Part shown: positions 1 through 5,689 of the stretch, piece by piece
Numbering within the stretch: position 1 is the first letter of the stretch
Layout: every line of letters begins with the position of its first letter
NCBI GenBank assembly: GCA_903930095.1
Contig: CAIYXE010000255.1
Location: forward strand, 1-11,985
DNA length: 11,985 nucleotides
Direction of reading: 5' to 3'
Source of the DNA: an uncultured Hyphomicrobiales bacterium
GTDB taxonomy: Bacteria; Pseudomonadota; Alphaproteobacteria; Rhizobiales; Aestuariivirgaceae
Program-made: the position numbers and the translations under genes
The notes under the pieces: model-generated
Databases searched by the model: none
Told to the model about the DNA's origin: nothing
The model's input: the letters and a program-made list of their open reading frames with translations, nothing else

Positions 1-703
1 CGCGCGCCGCATCGCGCATGAGATCAAGAACCCGCTGACCCCCATCCAGCTCTCCGCCGAGCGCCTCAAGCGCAAGTACGGCGCGCAGATCCAGACCGAC
101 AAGCAGATCTTCGACCAATGCACGGACACCATCATCCGGCAAGTGGGCGACATCGGCCGCATGGTGGATGAGTTCTCCTCCTTCGCCCGCATGCCCAAGG
201 CCGTGCCGGTGCCGCAGGAACTCGCGGCAATCGTGCGTGAGGCGACCGTGCTGCAGCGCGTCTCCTCCGCCGACATCGATATCGAGCTTGATGTGCGGCA
301 CGGCGAATTCATGTTTCCCTTCGACCGCCGCCTCATCACCCAGGCCATCACCAACCTCGTCAAGAATGCGCGCGAGTCGGTGGAAACCAGGCTGCAGCAG
401 AAGCCGGAGCCGCGCGGCCACATCACGGTCGAGGCGGGCGTTGCGGACGGCCACCCCTTCATCCGCGTCACGGACAATGGCATCGGCCTGCCGCGCGAAA
501 ACCGCCATCGCCTGGCGGAACCCTATATGACCACGCGTGAGAAGGGCACAGGCCTCGGCCTCGCCATCGTCAAGCGCATCATGGAAGAGCATGGCGGCCG
601 CCTCATCCTCGAGGATGCGCATGACCAGGACGGAAGCCTGCGCGGCGCCCGCGTTACCCTCCAGTTCGACAAGCTGGCGGCACACGAGACGGCGGCGGAA
701 TGA
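1..703 (+). CDS. ntrY: NtrY, nitrogen-regulation sensor histidine kinase (C-terminal part, 5' end outside window)
   Basis: Membrane sensor kinase of the NtrY/NtrX two-component system, which in alphaproteobacteria is linked to nitrogen metabolism, redox state and envelope functions. The reading frame is open from base 2, so about 233 residues are visible. These hold the end of the dimerisation domain and the whole ATPase domain. The phospho-acceptor is the His of IAHEIKNPLTP (codon at 17-19). The N box is NLVKNARES (visible residues 118-126), the G1 box is VTDNGIGLP (about 157-165) and the G2 box is GTGLGLAIV (about 182-190). All key residues are present, so the catalytic core looks functional. 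The N-terminal membrane segments, HAMP and PAS domains usual in NtrY lie upstream of the window and cannot be checked. The stop is 17 bases before ntrX, so the two genes are almost certainly co-transcribed. The choice of NtrY over NtrB rests on the NtrX-type partner downstream and on the IKNPLTPIQLSAERLKRKY signature. Confidence 0.93.
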   Translation, partial: ARRIAHEIKNPLTPIQLSAERLKRKYGAQIQTDKQIFDQCTDTIIRQVGDIGRMVDEFSSFARMPKAVPVPQELAAIVREATVLQRVSSADIDIELDVRHGEFMFPFDRRLITQAITNLVKNARESVETRLQQKPEPRGHITVEAGVADGHPFIRVTDNGIGLPRENRHRLAEPYMTTREKGTGLGLAIVKRIMEEHGGRLILEDAHDQDGSLRGARVTLQFDKLAAHETAAE

Positions 704-708
704 ACAAC

Positions 709-716
709 GGGAAGGA
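709..716 (+). promoter_or_regulatory. Ribosome binding site of ntrX
   Basis: GGGAAGGA lies four bases before the ATG at 721. It falls in the short gap after the ntrY stop and fixes the ntrX start. Confidence 0.6.
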
Positions 717-720
717 CTGA

Positions 721-2112
721 ATGGCGGCGGACATACTGATTATCGATGACGAGGCGGACATCCGCGGCCTCATCGCCGGCATCCTCGAGGATGAAGGCTA
801 TGAGACGCGGCTCGCCCATAACTCGGACGCAGCCCAGGCCGAGGTCGCGCAGCGCCGGCCCTCGCTCATCATCCTCGATATCTGGCTCATGGGCTCGAAG
901 CTGGACGGGCTCGATCTTCTCAATATCATCAAGGAGAAGCATCCGGAGGTCCCGGTCATCATCATCTCGGGCCACGGCAACATCGAAACCGCGGTCGCCG
1001 CCATCAAGCGCGGCGCCTATGAATATATCGAGAAGCCCTTCAAGGCAGACCGGTTGATCCTCGTGGTCGGCCGCGCGCTCGAAACCTCGCGCCTGAAGCG
1101 TGAGAACGAGGAGCTCAAGGGCAGGGCAGGCGCGGATGCCGAGCTTCTTGGCGGTTCGCCCGCCATGCGCCAGCTGCGCCAACTTCTGAAGAGGATCGCG
1201 CCCTCGAACAGCCGCGTGCTCATCACCGGCCCCATGGGTGCCGGCAAGGAACTGGCCGCGCGCACGTTGCACGCCATGTCGCTGCGCGCTTCCGGTCCCT
1301 TCGTCACGCTGTCCGCTGCCACCATGGCGCCAGAGCGCATGGAGGAGGAGCTCTTCGGCGTCGAGGACGGCTCAGGCGCCACCCGCCGCGTCGGCGCCCT
1401 CGAGGAGGCGCACAGCGGCACGCTCTACATCGACGAGCTGGCCGACATGCCGCTTGAAACCCAGGGCAAGGTGCTCCGCGTGCTGGTCGACCAGACCTTC
1501 CTGCGCGTCGGCGGCGCCAAGAAGGTGAAGGTCGACATCCGCGTCGTCACCTCCACCAGCCGCGACCTGCCGGGGTTGATCACCGTCGGGCGGTTCCGGG
1601 AGGATCTCTATCACCGCCTCGGCGTCGTTCCCGTTCAGGTGCCAAGCTTGGCCGAGCGGCGGGAAGATATTCCGGATCTGATCGCGCATTTCGCGCGGAG
1701 CTACTCCGCCGCCTCGGGGCAGCCCTTGCGCAAGTTCGCGGAGGACGCGATCGCCGTGCTCCAGACGCGGGACTGGACCGGCAACGTGCGCGAGCTGCGC
1801 AACAATGTGGAACGCATCCTGATTCTCGCAGGTGGCGAACCGTCCGCCGAAATCAACGCCGCCACGCTGCCCTCGGACGGCGGCAATGCCGGCGCTGCCG
1901 CCGCGGGGCTGGGGATCGAGCACCTGCTGGTACACCCCCTGCGCGAGGCGCGCGAAGCCTTCGAGCGTGACTACATCACCGCCCAGCTCGGCCGCTTCGG
2001 CGGGAACATCTCCAAAACCGCCCAGTTCATCGGCATGGAACGCTCCGCATTGCACAGGAAAATCAAGCTTCTCGGCCTTGCCAGCCGCAATGAGGACGAC
2101 ACGGAAGTGTGA
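721..2112 (+). CDS. ntrX: NtrX, AAA+ response regulator of the NtrC family
   Basis: Cytoplasmic DNA-binding response regulator phosphorylated by NtrY. It has 463 residues, near the family length. The receiver domain (about 1-120) carries the acidic pocket DD at 9-10, the phospho-acceptor D53 in IILDIWL, S83 and K105. The AAA+ domain (about 143-375) has Walker A GPMGAGKE (170-177), Walker B TLYIDE (234-239) and an intact REDLYHRL arginine region. A Fis-type helix-turn-helix closes the protein (about 428-452, GNISKTAQFIGMERSALHRK). The L1 loop that in sigma54 activators reads GAFTGA is not recognisable: ELFG is followed by VEDGSGATRRVGALEEA, with no Phe-Thr pair. This suggests that the protein does not open sigma54 promoters in the standard way. 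The ATG at 721 follows a purine-rich GGGAAGGA (709-716), which supports this start. ntrY ends 17 bases upstream and hfq begins 76 bases downstream. Confidence 0.95.
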   Translation: MAADILIIDDEADIRGLIAGILEDEGYETRLAHNSDAAQAEVAQRRPSLIILDIWLMGSKLDGLDLLNIIKEKHPEVPVIIISGHGNIETAVAAIKRGAYEYIEKPFKADRLILVVGRALETSRLKRENEELKGRAGADAELLGGSPAMRQLRQLLKRIAPSNSRVLITGPMGAGKELAARTLHAMSLRASGPFVTLSAATMAPERMEEELFGVEDGSGATRRVGALEEAHSGTLYIDELADMPLETQGKVLRVLVDQTFLRVGGAKKVKVDIRVVTSTSRDLPGLITVGRFREDLYHRLGVVPVQVPSLAERREDIPDLIAHFARSYSAASGQPLRKFAEDAIAVLQTRDWTGNVRELRNNVERILILAGGEPSAEINAATLPSDGGNAGAAAAGLGIEHLLVHPLREAREAFERDYITAQLGRFGGNISKTAQFIGMERSALHRKIKLLGLASRNEDDTEV

Positions 2113-2126
2113 AATTTTCAACACAC
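2107..2126. repeat. Inverted repeat over the ntrX stop codon, upstream of hfq
   Basis: GTGTG (2107-2111) and CACAC (2122-2126) are complementary arms ten bases apart. Between them lies an offset palindrome, TGAAA-T-TTTCA (2110-2120). The ntrX TGA stop (2110-2112) sits inside. It could be a protein-binding operator for hfq or a weak hairpin between the two genes. There is no following T-run, so a standard intrinsic terminator is unlikely. The structure is visible in the sequence; any function is inferred. Confidence 0.4.
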
Positions 2127-2143
2127 AGGTTCCGTGCTAGTCT
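2115..2143 (+). promoter_or_regulatory. Possible sigma70-type promoter of hfq
   Basis: TTTTCA (2115-2120) matches four of six bases of the TTGACA -35 element. It is followed after 17 bases by TAGTCT (2138-2143), preceded by TGC as in an extended -10. Spacing is ideal but the -10 matches only three of six. Transcription would start near 2150, giving a leader of about 38 bases before the hfq ATG. The -35 overlaps the inverted repeat at 2107-2126. Weak call from sequence alone. Confidence 0.35.
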
Positions 2144-2188
2144 GACGGACGCCACCAAGGCCCGAACAAGAGAACAGGAAAAAAAGCG

Positions 2189-2434
2189 ATGGCCCAAGAA
2201 AAACAGCAGAACCTGCAGGACACCTTCCTCAACCACGTCCGCAAGCAGAAGGTCCCCGTCACCGTCTTTCTGGTCAATGGCGTGAAGCTCCAGGGCGTCA
2301 TCACCTGGTTCGATAACTTCTGCGTTCTCCTGCGCCGGGACGGCATGTCCCAGCTGGTCTACAAGCACGCCATCTCGACGATCATGCCCGGCGGCCCCAT
2401 CAGCCTCTTCGATGAGGAGCAGGCAGGCGGTTGA
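2189..2434 (+). CDS. hfq: Hfq, RNA chaperone
   Basis: Hexameric Sm-like protein that pairs small regulatory RNAs with mRNAs in the cytoplasm. It has 81 residues, a short alphaproteobacterial form compared with 102 in E. coli. Nearly the whole protein is the Sm core. The Sm1 motif spans [21 protein letters not shown] (about 22-42). Sm2 includes YKHAISTI (58-65), whose Tyr-Lys-His forms the proximal uridine pocket with Gln10 of NLQDTFLN. The lateral-rim patch is RKQK (18-21) where E. coli has RRER, so basic charge is kept. The C-terminal tail is only about 15 residues and acidic (FDEEQ). The ATG at 2189 is preceded by AGGA (2176-2179) at nine bases. The stop overlaps the start of hflX, the usual downstream partner in many proteobacteria. 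Confidence 0.97.
   Translation: MAQEKQQNLQDTFLNHVRKQKVPVTVFLVNGVKLQGVITWFDNFCVLLRRDGMSQLVYKHAISTIMPGGPISLFDEEQAGG
2414..2434 (+). promoter_or_regulatory. Coupled stop/start of hfq and hflX: GAGGAG ribosome binding site and TTGA overlap
   Basis: The last hfq codons contain GAGGAG (2414-2419) and a second purine stretch, CAGGCAGG (2420-2427). The hflX TTG at 2431 shares its last two bases with the hfq TGA at 2432-2434. No in-frame ATG near the conserved N-terminus of HflX competes with this TTG, so it is the favoured start. The arrangement implies translational coupling and a low-efficiency initiation codon. Confidence 0.6.
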
Positions 2435-3813
2435 CAAAGCAGGCTAAGGCGGGAAGCGGCACTGGCGTCGACTTCCAGATCGAGGGCCCGGAAGTTACCC
2501 GCGCCATCGTCCTCCATGTGGACCGGCGTGACCGGAACGCCCCCATCACCTCGGACCGCGCGGTCGAAGCCCGGCTGGAGGAGGCCATCGGCCTCGCCCG
2601 CGCCATTGAGCTCGAGATCGCAGACAGCATCATCGCGCCCGTCACGGCGCCCAAGCCCGCAACGCTGCTGGGCTCCGGCAAGGTGGCGGAGATCGCGGAA
2701 CGCGTGAAGGAGACGGAAGCCGAGCTCGTCGTCGTCAACGCCCTGCTGTCCCCCATCCAGCAGAGAAACCTCGAAAAGGAATGGGGTGCCAAGGTGCTGG
2801 ACCGCACCGGCTTGATCCTCGAGATCTTCGGCCGCCGCGCCTCCACGCGTGAGGGCACGCTGCAGGTCGAACTCGCGCACCTGCAATACCAGAAGAGCCG
2901 CCTCGTCCGCTCCTGGACCCATCTGGAACGCCAGCGCGGCGGCTTCGGCTTCTTAGGGGGCCCCGGCGAAAGCCAGCTCGAGGCAGACCGCCGCCTGATT
3001 CAGGAACGCATCTCCCGCATCGAGCGCCAGCTGGAATCGGTTGTGAAAACCCGCGCCCTTCACCGCAAGGGCAGGGCGCGCGTGCCCTATCCCGTGGTGG
3101 CCCTCGTCGGCTACACCAACGCCGGCAAGTCCACCCTCTTCAACCGCCTCAGCGGCGCTGAGGTGCTCGCCAAGGACCTGCTCTTCGCCACACTCGATCC
3201 CACCATGCGGGTCATCCAGCTGCCGCACGGCCGCAAGATCATCCTGTCAGACACGGTCGGCTTCATCTCTGACCTGCCCACCTCCCTGATCGCCGCCTTC
3301 CGCGCCACGCTGGAGGAGGTGCTTTCGGCAGACGTCATCCTCCACGTCCGCGACGTCGCCCACGCCGACAGCGATGCCCAGGCCCAAGACGTGAACCGCG
3401 TGCTGGCCGAACTCGGCATCGACGATCTCCGCCGCAGCGCCATCATCGAAGTCTGGAACAAGCTGGACCTCCTTCCCCCGGAAGAGCGCGCCGCGCGTGA
3501 GGCTCAGGCCTTGAGAAAACCCGGCTGCGTCCTCGTCTCCGCCATCACGGGCGAGGGGCTTGGCCCACTCCTCGAACTGGTCGAAGGACGGCTCGGTGCG
3601 GAGGACACCGTCTACGAGATCGTCCTCTCCGCCGAAGACGGCCAGGGCCAGGCCTGGCTCCACGACCGTGGCGAAGTCCTGAGCCGCCGAAACCACCAGG
3701 ACGGCCGCGTCCTCATGAAGGTCCGCCTCGCCGCCGACAAGGCCGGCCAGGCAAGTGCCCGCTTCGGCACGAATATGAGGACCTTGGGAAAGAAGAAGGC
3801 TGCGGCGCAGTAG
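2431..3813 (+). CDS. hflX: HflX, ribosome-associated GTPase
   Basis: GTPase of the OBG-HflX superfamily that binds the large ribosomal subunit. In E. coli it splits stalled or heat-damaged 70S ribosomes. It has 460 residues, slightly longer than E. coli HflX (426). The N-terminal HflX domain (about 20-215) has [10 protein letters not shown] (79-88), [16 protein letters not shown] (103-118) and the loop [15 protein letters not shown] (170-184), followed by a helical linker. The G domain has G1 GYTNAGKST (227-235), the G2 region LFATLDPT (251-258), G3 DTVGF (274-278), G4 NKLD (343-346) and G5 SAITGEG (370-376). All nucleotide-binding motifs are intact. A C-terminal domain (about 393-460) follows. 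The start is TTG, overlapping the hfq stop by four bases. The LGG of the conserved loop uses a TTA leucine codon (2953-2955), rare in such a GC-rich gene. Downstream is a palindromic repeat, then convergent mazG. Confidence 0.95.
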   Translation: MTKQAKAGSGTGVDFQIEGPEVTRAIVLHVDRRDRNAPITSDRAVEARLEEAIGLARAIELEIADSIIAPVTAPKPATLLGSGKVAEIAERVKETEAELVVVNALLSPIQQRNLEKEWGAKVLDRTGLILEIFGRRASTREGTLQVELAHLQYQKSRLVRSWTHLERQRGGFGFLGGPGESQLEADRRLIQERISRIERQLESVVKTRALHRKGRARVPYPVVALVGYTNAGKSTLFNRLSGAEVLAKDLLFATLDPTMRVIQLPHGRKIILSDTVGFISDLPTSLIAAFRATLEEVLSADVILHVRDVAHADSDAQAQDVNRVLAELGIDDLRRSAIIEVWNKLDLLPPEERAAREAQALRKPGCVLVSAITGEGLGPLLELVEGRLGAEDTVYEIVLSAEDGQGQAWLHDRGEVLSRRNHQDGRVLMKVRLAADKAGQASARFGTNMRTLGKKKAAAQ

Positions 3814-3892
3814 AAAGAGGCCCTCATCCGGCCTTTCGGCCACCTTCTCCCATCCTTCGGACGGGAGAAGGGAAAGCTGTGCGATCATTATT

Positions 3893-3926
3893 CCCTTCTC
3901 CCGTCGCACCGCGATGGCAGAAGGGA
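3893..3926. repeat. Direct repeat copy 1 within the intergenic element
   Basis: This 34-base unit begins CCCTTCTCCCGTCGC and recurs 49 bases downstream at 3942-3975 with only a few substitutions. Each copy is itself an imperfect hairpin. Confidence 0.7.
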
Positions 3927-3941
3927 AACCTCACCACGAGT

Positions 3942-3975
3942 CCCTTCTCCCGTCGCGCCGCGATGGGAGAAGGTG
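3942..3975. repeat. Direct repeat copy 2 within the intergenic element
   Basis: Second copy of the 34-base unit at 3893-3926. Its right half merges into the outer inverted-repeat arm, which suggests that the element grew by internal duplication. This history is inferred. Confidence 0.7.
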
Positions 3976-4013
3976 CCCGAAGGGCGGATGAGGGCTTGGC
4001 TCACGCGAGTCGC

Positions 4014-4820
4014 TTACTTCCCCAGCCGCTTTGCCTCGTCCCACAGCGCGTCCATCTCCGCGAGACCGGAGTCTTTCGGCTCCTTGCCCATCTCGCTGAG
4101 CCGCGCCTCGATGTGGGCAAAGCGGCGCTCGAACTTGGCGTTGGTCCCACGCAGCGCCGCCTCGGGGTCGATCCCCAAATGCCGCGCCACATTGGCCATG
4201 GCAAACATCAGGTCGCCGAACTCCTCCGCCTTCTTCTCCTCGGGTGCTGCGCGGAACTCCGCCACTTCCTCGGCGATCTTGTCATAGACATTCTCGACCG
4301 ACGGCCAGTCGAAGCCCACCTTGGCGGCCTTGGCCTGCAGTTTCAGGGCGCGCGTCAGGCCGGGCAGGGCGGAAGGGATTCCCGCCAGCGTGCCCTGCTT
4401 CGGCCTGTCCTTGCGCTCCTTGGCCTTGTTCTCCTCCCAGAAGCCCTTGGCCAGCGTGGCAGAGCGCGCCTCGTCGTCCCCGAACACATGCGGGTGGCGG
4501 CGGATCATCTTGGCGTTCACCGCCGCGATCACGTCATCGAAGGTGAAGCTTCCTTCCTCATCCGCCATCTGCGCGTGGTAGACGGCCTGCAGCAGCAGGT
4601 CGCCCAGCTCCTCGCACAGCTCCGCGCGGGAGCCGGTCTGGATCGCATCCGCCACCTCATAGGCCTCCTCGATGGTGTAGGGGGCGATCGTCTCGAATGT
4701 CTGCTCGAGGTCCCACGGGCAGCCCGTCACCGGCGTCCTGAGCGCCTTCATGATGGCGCGCAGCGTCTCGATCTTGCGGGGGTCCATGTTGGCGGGGTTG
4801 TCGGCTGGGTTCTGGCTCAT
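4014..4820 (-). CDS. mazG: MazG, nucleoside triphosphate pyrophosphohydrolase
   Basis: House-cleaning enzyme that hydrolyses (d)NTPs to the monophosphate and pyrophosphate, removing aberrant nucleotides in the cytoplasm. It has 268 residues, close to E. coli MazG (263). Both tandem MazG domains are present. The first has CPWDLEQTF (34-42), EEAYEV (51-56) and EELGD (70-74), then RRHPHVFG (107-114). The second has EEVAEF (184-189) and EEFGD (199-203). These acidic EExxE/ExxD sets bind magnesium, and both appear intact. The ATG at 4820 was chosen because the conserved region begins soon after it. An in-frame ATG at 4787 is an alternative, lacks a better ribosome site, and gives a protein 11 residues shorter. 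The frame stays open further upstream, but there it is basic, low-complexity sequence antisense to the methyltransferase gene. It converges on hflX and diverges from the methyltransferase. No clear promoter is seen in the 47-base gap. Confidence 0.95.
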   Translation of the reverse strand: MSQNPADNPANMDPRKIETLRAIMKALRTPVTGCPWDLEQTFETIAPYTIEEAYEVADAIQTGSRAELCEELGDLLLQAVYHAQMADEEGSFTFDDVIAAVNAKMIRRHPHVFGDDEARSATLAKGFWEENKAKERKDRPKQGTLAGIPSALPGLTRALKLQAKAAKVGFDWPSVENVYDKIAEEVAEFRAAPEEKKAEEFGDLMFAMANVARHLGIDPEAALRGTNAKFERRFAHIEARLSEMGKEPKDSGLAEMDALWDEAKRLGK

Positions 4821-4867
4821 GCTCAAGTCTACTAGCCGATCCCGCGAAAAACGACTACCCGGAGAAC

Positions 4868-5617
4868 ATGCAGGACAGGCTCTTCCAGGACCCCGAACTC
4901 GTGGCGTTCTACGACGCCGAGAACGGCTGGGGCGACGACACCCGCTATTGCCTGCAATTGGCGGAGCACGCCCGCAGCGTACTCGACCTCGGCTGCGGCA
5001 CCGGTCTTCTGGCGGCGGCACTGGGCACCGGGCGGGAGGTCTGGGGTGTGGACCCCGCCGCCGCCATGCTGGATGTGGCGCGAAGCCGGGAAGGGGGCGG
5101 GGCCGTCACCTGGGTCGAGGCCGATGCCCGCACCGTTCGGCTGGGGCGCCGCTTCGATCTCGTCCTTCTCACCGGCCACGCCTTCCAGTGCTTCCTCACC
5201 GACGCCGACCAGCTGGCACTTTGTAAAACGATTGCCGCTCACCTCGCACCCAGTGGCCGCTTCATCTTCGACTCCCGCAATCCCGCGCGGGAGGAATGGC
5301 GGGAGTGGGTACCAGAGCTCTCGCGACGGGTCTTCGACCTGCCGGGGCTCGGACCTGTGTCAGCCTGGAATGACGTCAGCTTCGATTCGGCTACCGCAAT
5401 CGCGACCTACGAAACCTGCTACCAGGACAACCGCGGACGTCTTTGGAACGCAACGTCCAGCATCCGTTTTGCAACAAAAGACAACATACAACGCGCCATT
5501 TGCAACGCCCATCTCAGCGTCGAATCCTGGCTCGGGGACTGGCAGGGAAGTGCCTTCACGGCGCAGTCGCCCGAGATGATTCCGGTCGGGCACCATTCTG
5601 AACCGCAATTCGCATAA
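4868..5617 (+). CDS. Class I SAM-dependent methyltransferase, substrate unknown
   Basis: Small soluble methyltransferase of 249 residues with a Rossmann-like fold. The S-adenosylmethionine site is motif I VLDLGCGTG (38-46), the acidic end of strand 2 is VD (61-62) and motif III is EADAR (84-88). The substrate cannot be assigned. The C-terminal GDWQGSAFTAQSPEMI segment resembles a GDW-SPF-SPE ending common in small methyltransferases of unknown role, so the protein looks complete despite its unusual end. The ATG at 4868 follows CGGAG (4859-4863). The last 170 bases are visibly richer in A and T than the rest (for example around 5465-5500), and the stop codon lies in an AT-rich palindrome. It stands alone on its strand, divergent from mazG and convergent with the right-hand operon, so the context gives no pathway clue. 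Being a methyltransferase is near certain; its role is not. Confidence 0.85.
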   Translation: MQDRLFQDPELVAFYDAENGWGDDTRYCLQLAEHARSVLDLGCGTGLLAAALGTGREVWGVDPAAAMLDVARSREGGGAVTWVEADARTVRLGRRFDLVLLTGHAFQCFLTDADQLALCKTIAAHLAPSGRFIFDSRNPAREEWREWVPELSRRVFDLPGLGPVSAWNDVSFDSATAIATYETCYQDNRGRLWNATSSIRFATKDNIQRAICNAHLSVESWLGDWQGSAFTAQSPEMIPVGHHSEPQFA

Positions 5618-5628
5618 TATATATTATG
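5613..5628. repeat. Perfect 16-base palindrome over the methyltransferase stop codon
   Basis: CATAATATATATTATG is fully self-complementary, with the TAA stop at 5615-5617 inside it. It is strikingly AT-rich against its surroundings and lies in the 72-base gap between two convergent genes. It could be a binding site, a cruciform-prone element or chance. No terminator with a GC stem and T-run is seen in this gap on either strand. Confidence 0.55.
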
Positions 5629-5689
5629 GAATATTTCTGCATGGTAGGAATCCAGCCCCATCAATGACTTGGACTGGACTCCGGACCTC

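Larger units (their letters stand above)
3820..3995. repeat. Nested palindromic intergenic repeat element between hflX and mazG
   Basis: This element fills nearly all of the 200-base gap between the convergent ends of hflX and mazG. The outer arms are inverted repeats of about 35 bases, 3820-3854 and 3962-3995. They differ mainly at their centres, where each has its own small hairpin (GGCC-TTTC-GGCC at 3830-3841; GCCC-GAA-GGGC at 3975-3985). Inside are three further hairpins with 9-base stems: CCTTCTCCC/GGGAGAAGG (3843-3851/3863-3871), TTCCCTTCT/AGAAGGGAA (3891-3899/3919-3927), and CCTTCTCCC/GGGAGAAGG (3943-3951/3965-3973). The layout resembles the mosaic intergenic elements known from rhizobia (RIME-like), but identity needs a genome-wide comparison. 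It could act as a bidirectional RNA-stabilising or terminating structure, although no T-run follows. It carries no transposase gene. Confidence 0.8.

Noticed and set aside
523..1272. 249-codon - strand frame antisense to ntrY/ntrX
   Set aside because: It spans the two real genes and their junction, has no domain, and reflects the codon pattern of the opposite strand.
3879..4835. 318-codon open frame on the + strand covering mazG and part of the intergenic repeat
   Set aside because: It is antisense to a clear mazG and begins inside the palindromic repeat, with no domain or ribosome site.
4821..4867. Divergent promoter pair between mazG and the methyltransferase
   Set aside because: A CTAGTAG-like -10 can be drawn for mazG, but no -35 fits at normal spacing on either strand.
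4821..5021. Upstream in-frame extension of mazG
   Set aside because: The extra residues are Arg/Pro/Gly-rich and low in complexity and lie antisense to the methyltransferase start. The MazG family begins near the ATG at 4820.
5651..5678. TCCAG...CTGGA hairpin in the gap between the methyltransferase and the exported-protein gene as a terminator
   Set aside because: The stem is short, the loop is 18 bases long, and no T-run follows on either strand.
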